DNA from: Deltaproteobacteria bacterium
GTDB taxonomy: Bacteria > Desulfobacterota > Binatia > UBA9968
DNA length: 32,227 nucleotides
NCBI GenBank assembly: GCA_005879605.1
Contig: VBKE01000022.1
Location: forward strand, 1,698 to 33,924
Direction: 5' to 3'
Shown here: positions 25,031 through 32,227 of the stretch, one piece after another
Layout: each line of letters begins with the position of its first letter
How positions within the stretch are numbered: position 1 is the stretch's first letter
Program-made: the position numbers and the translations under genes
The notes under the pieces: generated by a model
The model's input: the letters and a program-made list of their open reading frames with translations, nothing else
What the model was told of the DNA's origin: nothing
Database searches by the model: none

Positions 25031-26551
25031 TTAGCTAAGCGGCATTGCCTGGCCCGCTTTGATCCAGAGGTTTTCGTAATACCACAGCCCAATCAGAGCG
25101 AGAATCGCCGCGCCGAGATATGAGAAGAGATGTATAGGCCACAAGATCAATCCGAGCGGCAGAACAATTCCCGCGCCGATAACTAAAATCCAAAATTGCC
25201 TTCCTAAAGCCCCTCGCGTCAGCAATGCCGTAGCGCGCTGCAGCTCTTCAGAACCGTGCGCCAGCATGAGTTCGCCCACGATGATGGCCAACATGACTAA
25301 GAGTGAAATGGCCAGAAATTGGCCGAGCAGTAAAAACAAAGCGACACTGACTTTTGTTAGCGGAGAAATTAAAATCAATGTTGCCGAGCCCGCCGCAAGG
25401 GCTTGCATGACCAAATGCCAGAACAAGAGCGGACTTTGCCAGAGGTCGCGCCCTTTGGCTTGGCCGAATAGAAAGGCTGAATAACCCGCGGAGGCCAGCG
25501 CCAGCAAAGCTGTCGGCCAGAACAACCACGGAGCGACCGAATCCTGGGTCAAACCATAAATCAACCATAATGCCGCCAGCCCGCCGTAAGCGAACAATAT
25601 GTAGCCGCCCAACACCAGCCAGGAACCGAAGTTCGGTTTGGTGACAATATAGAAAAAGCGTCCTGGGCGTTTCAGATCGACAATCAGAAGAAACATCGTG
25701 ATCGTCAAGAAGACCAAAGCAAGCGCCGGGCTAACGAGCTGCAACGTCACGACCTCGTGTTCAAATCCCATGTTCAACAATAAGGCCGCGACCAAAAGCA
25801 CGCCGGCGGCGATTGACTTCGTCCAAAGGTACGAAGCGATCTTTTCTCCCCAAGGCGTCGCGTGGGGCACGTCATAGACCTCGCGCGCGCCGCCGGGAAT
25901 GGGCCGCTCGGGATTGACGCTCTTCAGCGCGTAAAGATCTTCGCCAGGCTGCTTCTCGGCCCAAAAGTGCGCCGACTGCGGCTCCATCATCGTGGGATTG
26001 AGCAAATCTCCATCGACTCCGGTGTAGAATAGTTTGGGCTTGGTCCCTTTCTCGGGCTTTCGCACGCTCACTTTTTCCATGGCGATCCTTCGGCTGATTT
26101 CGCTCTCCGGATCGTCGAGATCGCCGGAGAGAATCGCCTGCGTTGGACAGACGACTTCGCAGGCGGGCTTGTATCCCATCTCGACTCGCGACGCGTCGAA
26201 ATTACATTTCGCTGCCGTGTTTCGATCAGGATCGATGTAGAGAGCGTCGTACGGGCAGGCCTGCATGCATGACTGGCAGCCGATGCAGCGTTCGTTATCA
26301 AAGTCGACGATTCCGTCGGCTCTTCGGAACAGCGCGACCGTGGGACAGATTTCAATACACGGTGCATCGTCGCAGTGGTTGCACCGCAGCACCGCGAAGT
26401 GCCGCCGCGTATCGGGATAATGGCCCTTCTCGATGTACTTGACCCACGTGCGATTTACACCGACGGCGATGTTGTGTTCTTCCTTGCAGGCCACGGTGCA
26501 GGCGTGGCACCCGATGCAACGATGCTGATCGATTAAAAACCCGTAGCGCAT
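25031..26551 (-). CDS. Fused four-cluster ferredoxin / NrfD-type membrane quinone-interacting subunit
   Basis: From the ATG at 26551 (AAGG 7-8 nt upstream; the TTG at 26581 has none) the protein has 506 residues. Residues 1-~180 are a PsrB/DmsB-like ferredoxin with cluster motifs at Cys12/15/18/22, 57/60/65/69 and 89/92/95/99. The fourth motif is Cys116-x2-Asp119-x11-Cys131-x3-Cys135, with Asp where the second Cys is expected. Residues ~245-505 hold eight predicted membrane helices of the NrfD/PsrC family, the quinone-binding anchor. In most relatives these are two proteins. The ferredoxin has no signal peptide, so it lies on the cytoplasmic side with the Mo subunit encoded next, and the complex should exchange electrons with the quinone pool. 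The direction of flow is unknown. Confidence 0.9.
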   Translation of the reverse strand: MRYGFLIDQHRCIGCHACTVACKEEHNIAVGVNRTWVKYIEKGHYPDTRRHFAVLRCNHCDDAPCIEICPTVALFRRADGIVDFDNERCIGCQSCMQACPYDALYIDPDRNTAAKCNFDASRVEMGYKPACEVVCPTQAILSGDLDDPESEISRRIAMEKVSVRKPEKGTKPKLFYTGVDGDLLNPTMMEPQSAHFWAEKQPGEDLYALKSVNPERPIPGGAREVYDVPHATPWGEKIASYLWTKSIAAGVLLVAALLLNMGFEHEVVTLQLVSPALALVFLTITMFLLIVDLKRPGRFFYIVTKPNFGSWLVLGGYILFAYGGLAALWLIYGLTQDSVAPWLFWPTALLALASAGYSAFLFGQAKGRDLWQSPLLFWHLVMQALAAGSATLILISPLTKVSVALFLLLGQFLAISLLVMLAIIVGELMLAHGSEELQRATALLTRGALGRQFWILVIGAGIVLPLGLILWPIHLFSYLGAAILALIGLWYYENLWIKAGQAMPLS

Positions 26552-26603
26552 TCCAAACCTTTCGAATCGGAAAAGTTGCAAATACGAACAGCAAGTTTTA
26601 CTT

Positions 26604-26633
26604 CAGATAGCAGAGAAAAACGGGAATGGTCAA
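26604..26633 (-). promoter_or_regulatory. Candidate promoter of the FeS-NrfD/Mo operon
   Basis: Minus strand TTGACC (26628-26633, 5 of 6 consensus bases) and TATCTG (26604-26609, 3 of 6) with an 18-nt spacer, about 50 nt before the ATG. Weak. If real, the Mo operon can be transcribed separately from the amidohydrolase/ThDP/HDO genes. Confidence 0.25.
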
Positions 26634-26683
26634 TCTATTTAAAAAAATAAGATCGCTAAGACGAAAATAAAAAATCTGAAAAA

Positions 26684-26860
26684 TCAGCTTTTGCGAGTTG
26701 GAAACGCCGGCGGAATGATTTGCTTTACCGTTCTTCCCGCCCAATCACGACTCGCCCAGTTGTCCCAAGCTCGGCTAGCGCCGTCATCGATGCGGGCGGA
26801 ACGCTCGTGGCCGGTGGCAGACCATGCCACTACGACACCACCGTCGATACGAATTTTCAT
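26684..26860 (-). pseudogene. Possible small ORF or remnant, unknown
   Basis: A 58-codon frame from an ATG at 26860, starting 35 nt after the HDO-like stop. Its first residues, MKIRIDGGVVVAW and ATGHE, look faintly like the start of a metal-dependent amidohydrolase/chlorohydrolase (a beta-strand domain beginning IRI..VVAW), but what follows does not. There is no good Shine-Dalgarno. It could be a degraded gene start or chance. It lies in the gap between the HDO-like and FeS-NrfD genes. Confidence 0.25.
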
Positions 26861-26895
26861 TCCGACTTCCATTGCTGATTGGAATCCGTGATTCG

Positions 26896-27606
26896 CTAGG
26901 CTTGAAAGGTCGGCGTGTCATCCTCTTTGCCGTGAAGCGCATACCAATAGATGCTGTTCATATAGCGCCAGCGGCGAATCGTTGCCTCTTCGACGGTCTT
27001 GATGGCGAGCGCTTGCAGCTCAGGCGTGTCGCAGTATTTTTCCACGATAGCAAAGCCCTTGGAGCCGTGGACTTCATCCGCGTGAATATGTTCTTCAAAG
27101 AAACGAATCTCGCGGGCACCGGGTTTGTAACCATAGTGCTGGTGCAGTGCCGGAACAATTTTTTTACAGATATCCAAGAATTGTGACTCCAAACCTATGA
27201 ACATGCCCGCCACCACCGCCTGCCACGGCTTTTGATAAACCATTCGCCAGCCCCAATTCTGCAGCCCCTCGGTGCCGACAAGCACCACCGAGCTCTCCAC
27301 GTTGTCACGACTCAAGCCGCTGGCGGCGACATAGTCCTTCAGCATGTCAAGATGCCGGTCATCGGGATTTTCTTCGTCGCCGAGGTTTTCAAACAAGTAG
27401 GCCTTCACATCCCGCTGCGGAATCTGTGATGCTTCATAGGCCATCCAATTCAAATAGTCGCAGACATAGTGATAGTGCTGAAGGCAGTAAAGCGCGGTCT
27501 GCTCCTTGGTGAGCTTGCCCTGTACCCACAGCTCGAAGAACGGGTGGTTTTTGCTGTGCTTTTTGTCACGCGTGGAAACTAGTTGATCATGGAAACTACT
27601 TCCCAT
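26896..27606 (-). CDS. Heme-oxygenase-fold protein with complete diiron site (HDO/CADD-like, TenA/PqqC superfamily)
   Basis: A 236-residue all-helical protein of the TenA/PqqC/heme-oxygenase-like fold. Ligand positions of the diiron subgroup are all present: Glu78 and His85 (GDEENPDDRH, 7 apart), Glu140 (FIGLES), then His173, Asp177 and His180 (HIHADEVH, H-x3-D-x2-H). This matches the order and spacing seen in CADD, UndA-like and SznF-like heme-oxygenase-like diiron enzymes, which activate O2, rather than PqqC (no metal) or TenA (thiaminase Cys). The substrate is unknown; known members do N-oxidation, C-C cleavage, decarboxylation or self-sacrificing amine transfer. AAAGG lies 7 nt before the ATG. 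It follows the ThDP-enzyme gene by 44 nt on the same strand, so they are probably cotranscribed. Confidence 0.8.
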   Translation of the reverse strand: MGSSFHDQLVSTRDKKHSKNHPFFELWVQGKLTKEQTALYCLQHYHYVCDYLNWMAYEASQIPQRDVKAYLFENLGDEENPDDRHLDMLKDYVAASGLSRDNVESSVVLVGTEGLQNWGWRMVYQKPWQAVVAGMFIGLESQFLDICKKIVPALHQHYGYKPGAREIRFFEEHIHADEVHGSKGFAIVEKYCDTPELQALAIKTVEEATIRRWRYMNSIYWYALHGKEDDTPTFQA

Positions 27607-27650
27607 GAGATTTCCTTTAAGTTATTTCCCAAAACAGGTCAGCCGTCCGA

Positions 27651-29387
27651 TTATCCCTCGCCCCGGTCGACGATCTGTTCCACCGGCTTTAGGCGCACGT
27701 CGATCAGCGCTAGTTGCCCGCCGGCCACTGCCCTGAGACCACGCTCCACCGCTTTCCGCACTTCGCCAGGCTCTTCAACCTTCTCGCCATAGCCATCGAA
27801 GACTTTGGCCATCGCCGCGTACTCGGGACAAGGAACGATGTGCAGCCCGGAAAAGTTGTTGGTCTTAACCGCGTGGCCATCGGGATAATATCTTGGAATC
27901 CCTGATTTTTGAGATAGATAGCCTTGATTATTAAACATGATGATGAGCATGGGCAAGTTATGTTCCTGGACGGCTCCAAACGCCGCTGGGACCGGATCAT
28001 AATTGAAAGATCCGTCACCGATGAGGCAAACCATCGGCCGTTTCGGGTTGGCAGCCTTCACGCCTAGCGCCGTCGAAAGCCCCGTGCCCAGGCCGCCAAT
28101 GCATCCAGCGAAGAACGAACCCGGTTTCAAACCGTCGAGATAACGGTGAACCGCCAACCGATGGGTGATGGTTTCTTCCACGACCATAGCATCGGCAGGA
28201 AGCACCTGACTGATTTCGTGCGCGACCCACCGCGTATCCATGGGCTTGGTATTGGCAAGGGCCAGCGCATCTTCACGCCATTTCCTTCGCCGCGCTTCGT
28301 TCCTAGTGCGCAACTCCTCAGCGCGCTCGCGGCGCTCCGCGTCCCCTTTTGAAACTTTCTTTTTGACAGCGGTAAGCAGGTGCTCCAGTGAGCTTTCGAC
28401 TTCCCCGGTCAAGCACAGATCCGCTTGATATCCCCAATAAGGAAGTTCCACGCGCAATGGATTTTCATCCAACACCACAACTTTCGCGCCCGCAGGAGGT
28501 GTTAACGATGCCGGATGCCACGGCGAGATGACCGCGAGAAGCAAAATCACATCCGACTGGCTCACATATTCTTTCGGATCGTAGCCGCCATGAAGCGCGT
28601 GGGTCCGGGGAAAATTGAGCGAGCCCGTGCTTCGGCTTTCCACCACCGGACAACCGAGCAATTCGGCGATCTCCACCAAACATTCAACGGATTTCGCCGT
28701 GCGCCCCGCATCTTCGGCGATGATGACCGGGCTTCTCGCGCCCGCGAGCATGTCCGCCAATTCGTCAATCCCCTTTAGATCAGCGGTGGCGTCCGGTGCC
28801 TCGCCGCGCTCCGAGGGAACATCTTTGGTCATTTTGTCGAATAAAAACTCCATCGGCATCGACAGGAAAACCGGACCTCTGGGCGCCGCCATGGCAATTC
28901 GGCAAGCACGTTGGATGGTGGAAGGAAGAATGGACTTGTTATTGACGCCAAAGCTCCATTTGACGGTATGGTCGACCAGCTTCGCAGGTCCGCCCATATC
29001 CGCCAGATGGCCCATCCACTGTCCGCCTGGGTCCGGGCCTCCATCTTCGCCAAAGCCAATCGACTCGCCGGTGAAGACAATCATGGGAACCTGTTCGTGC
29101 AGCGCCGCGCGCATCGCCATGGCGCCATGAAGCGCACCAACGGTCGTATGGATTACAACCGCCGGGAGCTTTCCACTGGACTTCGCATAGCCGCTCGCCA
29201 TGCCCAGCGCGACTTCCTCGTGTCGGGTGCTCATATAGAGCGGCATTCTTTCCACTCCCGGCTCGGCGAGAGCCTCCCACAACGGAGACCACTCCGATCC
29301 CGGCGAGGCAAAAATTCTTTCCACGCCCATCTCGCCCAACACGCGAAGCATCGTCTGCGCGCCTGTCAATCCTTTGGTTTGAATCAT
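27651..29387 (-). CDS. ThDP-dependent enzyme, acetolactate synthase/decarboxylase-like
   Basis: A 578-residue ThDP enzyme with the three-domain order Pyr (1-~185), central (~205-340) and PP (~385-560). The catalytic Glu is in TRHEEVALGMASGYA (Glu57), and the ThDP/Mg motif is GDGS (457-460) through FNNQGY (Asn486/487). The central domain lacks a clear FAD-binding block of true acetolactate synthase, so a decarboxylase or C-C lyase/ligase (benzoylformate, phosphonopyruvate, sulfoacetaldehyde or oxalyl-CoA type) is possible. No choice among these can be made from sequence. AAGGAG lies 5-6 nt before the ATG. It is the third complete gene of the minus-strand series starting at the window end. Confidence 0.88.
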   Translation of the reverse strand: MIQTKGLTGAQTMLRVLGEMGVERIFASPGSEWSPLWEALAEPGVERMPLYMSTRHEEVALGMASGYAKSSGKLPAVVIHTTVGALHGAMAMRAALHEQVPMIVFTGESIGFGEDGGPDPGGQWMGHLADMGGPAKLVDHTVKWSFGVNNKSILPSTIQRACRIAMAAPRGPVFLSMPMEFLFDKMTKDVPSERGEAPDATADLKGIDELADMLAGARSPVIIAEDAGRTAKSVECLVEIAELLGCPVVESRSTGSLNFPRTHALHGGYDPKEYVSQSDVILLLAVISPWHPASLTPPAGAKVVVLDENPLRVELPYWGYQADLCLTGEVESSLEHLLTAVKKKVSKGDAERRERAEELRTRNEARRRKWREDALALANTKPMDTRWVAHEISQVLPADAMVVEETITHRLAVHRYLDGLKPGSFFAGCIGGLGTGLSTALGVKAANPKRPMVCLIGDGSFNYDPVPAAFGAVQEHNLPMLIIMFNNQGYLSQKSGIPRYYPDGHAVKTNNFSGLHIVPCPEYAAMAKVFDGYGEKVEEPGEVRKAVERGLRAVAGGQLALIDVRLKPVEQIVDRGEG

Positions 29388-29512
29388 GATGACTCCTTAA
29401 AGTTTGAGTTTCGAATCTTCCGGTTCCTGTCTAGCGTCTTAGGAACTAAGTTAATGCGAGGCGGATCATTAAAGTTTACGCGCTACAGTCTTAGTGGGCT
29501 TCCGACTTTATT

Positions 29513-29535
29513 CTCTCCCCCTCGATGGGGGAGAG
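29513..29535. repeat. Perfect 9-bp hairpin, dispersed-repeat type
   Basis: CTCTCCCCC-tcgat-GGGGGAGAG. The flank GTTAGAGTGGGGGTGA is of the type found in common intergenic repeats. It sits between the amidohydrolase gene and the ThDP gene and could stabilise or attenuate the transcript. On the minus strand no T-run follows, so it is not an intrinsic terminator. Confidence 0.55.
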
Positions 29536-29567
29536 TTAGAGTGGGGGTGACGCGAGCGAGCGCCTCG

Positions 29568-30587
29568 TCAGTTCAAGTCGTAAAACCGCTTCGCGTTGTT
29601 TTCCAGGATATCTTTTTTTGCCTCCATGGAGAGGTCCTCTCTGCGCCAGATGATCACAGCCGATTCCGGCCAGCTCATATCCCAGTGCGGATAATCGGAA
29701 GCGTACATGAGAGTCTTTGAACCGATCTCATTGACGACGTAGCCCATCATCTTCTCTTCCGGTTCGCAGCCGTAGTAAATATTTTCGCCCGTCAGGTACT
29801 CACTCGGTTTCTTCTTGCACAGCGGCGCTTCGACCTTGCCGCGCTTCTCCCACTCCTCGTCCATTCGTTCCATCCAATATGGGATCCAGCCGCAGCCCAC
29901 TTCCAGATAACCGATTTTGAGCTTGGGAAATTTTTCCGGGATGCCGCCGAAAACCATCGCCGTAAGTTGCCGCAGCACCGGAAACGGATGGCCCGTCGTG
30001 TGAAGGCAAATAAACTGATCGAAGATCTCGCTGCCGGCCTCGTCGCCGCCGAACGCGTGAACCGCGATCGGCGTGTTCAATCGCTGCGCTTCTTCGTAAA
30101 GCGGATAAAATTCAGGATGGCCCAGATTTTTGCTGTGCGCTTGGGCCGCCAACATGCCGCCGCACAACCCCAGGTTGGTTACGGCGCGATTCAATTCCTT
30201 CGCCGCTTCCGCGGGATTGTTGACGGGGAGGTTGGCAACCGCCTTGAGCCGCGGCGACGCTTTACAGTAGTTGGAAATGAATTCGTTATACGCCCGGCAA
30301 AGCGCGGCGTTGTAGTTTGGCTCGCGGGCTCGACCAATGCCGAGACCGCTGGTGGGATAAAGCACCGCCGTGTCGATCTCCTGCTTGTCCATGGCCGCCA
30401 GCCGCTCTTCGTGTTTTGCGCCTGAGTGGCCCAGGGTCCCACCGAGGTTGCGGTCGTAAATCTCCCGCGGCAGAAACGGCGCCCTCTGATTGCGGTAGGG
30501 CTCGACCAAGTAGGGCCTGATGTCCTCATCGAGATCACGCGCATGAGCGTCGGAATCCAAGACCTTTATTGCTTCGCGTAATTCCAT
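29568..30587 (-). CDS. Amidohydrolase 2 family metal-dependent hydrolase/decarboxylase (paralog of next upstream gene)
   Basis: From the ATG at 30587 the protein has 339 residues of the PF04909 (ACMSD-type) TIM-barrel family. The metal motif is D-x-H at Asp13/His15 (LDSDAHARD), followed by the central VHAFGGDEAG His and the catalytic Asp in YASDYPHWDMSWP near the C-terminus. ACMSD relatives decarboxylate aromatic acids (gamma-resorcylate, isoorotate) or hydrolyse C-C, C-N or lactone bonds. GGAGGA at 30595-30600, 7 nt upstream, fixes this start, so the TTG at 30626 that would overlap the previous gene by 4 nt is not used. A 35-nt gap to the previous stop fits an operon. The residues are complete and no substrate is apparent. 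Confidence 0.88.
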   Translation of the reverse strand: MELREAIKVLDSDAHARDLDEDIRPYLVEPYRNQRAPFLPREIYDRNLGGTLGHSGAKHEERLAAMDKQEIDTAVLYPTSGLGIGRAREPNYNAALCRAYNEFISNYCKASPRLKAVANLPVNNPAEAAKELNRAVTNLGLCGGMLAAQAHSKNLGHPEFYPLYEEAQRLNTPIAVHAFGGDEAGSEIFDQFICLHTTGHPFPVLRQLTAMVFGGIPEKFPKLKIGYLEVGCGWIPYWMERMDEEWEKRGKVEAPLCKKKPSEYLTGENIYYGCEPEEKMMGYVVNEIGSKTLMYASDYPHWDMSWPESAVIIWRREDLSMEAKKDILENNAKRFYDLN

Positions 30588-30622
30588 AACTTTCTCCTCC
30601 GTGACTGAACTGAGACTGTCCT

Positions 30623-31786
30623 TCAAGCATGCGTCGCCACGGCGTCGCCATTGCCCGATAACTTGGCCGCGGTCGTTACCTTCAGGTTGTAAAGCTTTGT
30701 GACATTAGTGTTCAGCAGCTTTGCGCGATCTGCCGCCGCCAGATGACCCATATCGCGAGCGATGACGTCCCGCGAATTTGGCCAGGTCGAGTTCTGATGC
30801 GGATAGTCGTTGGACCACATGCAGTTGTCAGCGCCCCACCACGAGAACAGCCGCCCGCCCACGTGATCGTTGAAGAACGTCGCATAGACCTGCCGCTTGA
30901 AATATTCGCTCGGCAATTTATCGATGGTCAGCTTTTCGGCGTGTCGATGACGCTTAAAGGCTTTGTCGCACTGTCCGAGCCAGAACGGCATCCAGCCGAC
31001 CTCGTTTTCCACCGAGACGATGTTCAACGTTGGATACCGCTCAAAGACTCCCGAAAAGATCATTTCGAACAGAGCGTCTTCAATCTCTCGGGTCTGGCTC
31101 ACACTGTTACGATATCGGGTGATTCCCTTTGCCGTCCCGCGATGCATGCTGGCACCGAAGCCGGTCAGGATGTGCAAATGAACCGGCATGTCGAGATCTT
31201 GGGAAGCAGCCCAGAAGCGCTCATAATGCTCCGCCGTGAAGGGCAACTTCGGATGCGGAACCTGCCAGATCATCGTACCCACCATCCCCTCTTTCTTGCA
31301 GCGCTCCGTCTCGGCGATCGCGTGATCGATATCGTACATTGAAACCAGCGCAATGCCATATAAGCGATCCGGAACTTTCTGGCAGTAATCAATCAGCCAG
31401 TCGTTGTAGGTTCGAAACAAAGCTTCCTGCAGCGCCGCGTCTTCGACACAAAACAAACCGAGTCCCAAGCTTGGATAGAGGACCTCAGCAGATACGCCGT
31501 CCGTTTCCATGTCGGCCATGCGCACGATCGGATCCCAGCCTCCGGGTCGTGCCACGGAGAATCCGGCCCGGCGAAAATTCTCCAGATTGTCCGGACGTTG
31601 CCCCGCCATGAATAAGCCACCTACCGCTTGCGGTATCACTTCCGCCGAGCCAAACAACCAGGCGTCTTTCTTTTCGTCGAAATAGACTTTTGGCGCGCGT
31701 TCTTTGAGTGACTCGGGCATCCCCTTTTCCCATAGATCCGGGACTTCAATCACATGCGAGTCTGCCGAGATTATTAACTCTTCCAT
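30623..31786 (-). CDS. Amidohydrolase 2 family metal-dependent hydrolase/decarboxylase
   Basis: A 387-residue PF04909 protein. The motif is SADSH (Asp9, His11), the barrel His cluster is in MPVHLHILTGFGASMHRG (~190-207), and NDYPHQNSTWPNSRD near the C-terminus has the conserved metal Asp. The C-terminal helix LAAADRAKLLNTNVTKLYNL is the usual one. It has a stronger Shine-Dalgarno (AAAGGAGG about 6 nt before ATG) than its neighbours and is the first complete gene of the series, following the SBP gene by 15 nt. Along its length it resembles the 29568-30587 protein (shared SDYPH/NDYPH and WP motifs), suggesting duplication. Substrate unknown. Confidence 0.9.
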   Translation of the reverse strand: MEELIISADSHVIEVPDLWEKGMPESLKERAPKVYFDEKKDAWLFGSAEVIPQAVGGLFMAGQRPDNLENFRRAGFSVARPGGWDPIVRMADMETDGVSAEVLYPSLGLGLFCVEDAALQEALFRTYNDWLIDYCQKVPDRLYGIALVSMYDIDHAIAETERCKKEGMVGTMIWQVPHPKLPFTAEHYERFWAASQDLDMPVHLHILTGFGASMHRGTAKGITRYRNSVSQTREIEDALFEMIFSGVFERYPTLNIVSVENEVGWMPFWLGQCDKAFKRHRHAEKLTIDKLPSEYFKRQVYATFFNDHVGGRLFSWWGADNCMWSNDYPHQNSTWPNSRDVIARDMGHLAAADRAKLLNTNVTKLYNLKVTTAAKLSGNGDAVATHA

Positions 31787-31801
31787 GGCTCCTCCTTTAG
31801 G

Positions 31802-32227
31802 CTATTTTCTAGCCCATAGTTGATCAAAAAATCCACTCTTTTCCATTTCGTCCAGATAACGGCTGTCGATCAATTCCTGCGGTTTGACTTTCTTCGCGCG
31901 CGGCTCCGTCTGCGCAACCTCGTCGAGGATGGCCTGCAAAGCCTCATTCTTGATCACTAACCGGGACTCCAGCGCCTTGATTTCGGCGTTATAGGCCGCG
32001 TCTAACACGGCTCTTTCGGTTACCCGCAAATACTTTCCTAACACCTTATAAACGAAGTCTCTATCTGTGTGCATGATTTTGGCTGCCTCCGCCATGGCGC
32101 GCATGAACTGGCCGATGACTTGAGGCCGTTTTGCTATCACCGAGCGCTTGGTGACGAAGGCCGTAGCGGCATACGGAATCTTTAAATCAGGACCATAGAC
32201 GACATATTGAAAACCGTTAGCCAGTGC
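31802..32227 (-). CDS. ABC transporter substrate-binding protein, C-terminal part (5' beyond window)
   Basis: The minus frame is open from the window end to the stop at 31802, about 141 residues of the C-terminal domain of a periplasmic binding protein. ANGFQYVVYGPDLKIPYAA and FVTKRSVIAKRPQVIGQFMR are the domain-closing strand and helix typical of the SsuA/THI5/NMT1 family, with the C-terminal QELIDSRYLDEMEKSGFFDQ helix. The ATG inside at 32140 is not the start. It precedes the amidohydrolase genes by 15 nt and may provide the substrate for this cluster. The ligand is unknown. Confidence 0.7.
   Translation of the reverse strand, partial: ALANGFQYVVYGPDLKIPYAATAFVTKRSVIAKRPQVIGQFMRAMAEAAKIMHTDRDFVYKVLGKYLRVTERAVLDAAYNAEIKALESRLVIKNEALQAILDEVAQTEPRAKKVKPQELIDSRYLDEMEKSGFFDQLWARK

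Larger units (their letters stand above)
26552..26895. other. Stretch between FeS-NrfD and HDO-like genes: weak promoter and possible remnant ORF
   Basis: An A+T-rich part (26634-26690, with runs of A and a CTGA-TTTT-TCAG element) separates the HDO-like gene from the FeS-NrfD gene. A candidate minus-strand promoter is at 26604-26633. The only reading frame of note is the small ORF at 26684-26860. No RNA gene was recognised. Confidence 0.5.

Noticed and set aside
26896..27606. PqqC (coenzyme PQQ synthesis) assignment
   Set aside because: Metal ligands typical of diiron enzymes are all present, and no other pqq genes are nearby.
1..32227. CRISPR array, rRNA or transposase
   Set aside because: No regularly spaced direct repeats, rRNA sequence or transposase motifs were seen on either strand.

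Overview
The window looks like chromosomal DNA of an uncultivated, GC-moderate bacterium (sampled stretches run about 55 to 68% G+C). The dense run rluB-scpB-scpA-trpS-M50 protease-xerD-glnD-amidase-mutS-merR resembles the core gene order of Deltaproteobacteria / Desulfobacterota-type genomes. The right-hand accessory part, with many PF04909 amidohydrolases, NMT1/SsuA-like binding proteins and NrfD-type Mo complexes, recalls lineages such as Binatota or Rokubacteria. That placement is inference from content only.

Layout. 1-314 is the C-terminal end of a tyrosine integrase next to the 3' end of a tRNA-Arg(CCT) (373-446, minus), so the left edge is probably the end of an integrated element. A small lipoprotein and a rhodanese-MoeB fusion (plus strand) follow, closed by an intrinsic terminator. 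2287-14241 is a nearly continuous minus-strand housekeeping run: RluB-type pseudouridine synthase, condensin partners ScpB and ScpA, TrpRS, M50 protease, XerD, GlnD, cell-wall amidase, MutS and a MerR-type regulator with its own candidate promoter. 14359-19457 is a mixed set: DUF72 protein, ornithine cyclodeaminase-like enzyme, BNR-repeat protein, flavin reductase, a thiol-dioxygenase-like cupin and an ETHE1-like persulfide dioxygenase whose 5' end is apparently frameshifted in a T7 tract. 19638-21761 is a G+C-richer two-gene minus operon (zinc alcohol dehydrogenase, then periplasmic binding protein).

22110-32227 is the most interesting part. On the minus strand, in order of transcription, it holds an ABC-type binding protein (cut by the window end), two paralogous amidohydrolases, a ThDP-dependent decarboxylase/synthase-type enzyme, a heme-oxygenase-fold protein with all six diiron ligands, a possible small remnant ORF, a fusion of a four-cluster ferredoxin with an NrfD-type membrane anchor, and a Mo-bisPGD catalytic subunit without a Tat signal. 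This could be one catabolic/respiratory unit: uptake, hydrolysis or decarboxylation, C-C chemistry, O2-dependent oxidation, and electron transfer from a cytoplasmic Mo enzyme to quinone. In the ferredoxin part the second cysteine of the fourth cluster motif is Asp, which predicts an altered Fe-S cluster. The substrate is unknown.

Several short dispersed repeat-like sequences sit in the gaps, and one forms the 3' end of xerD.
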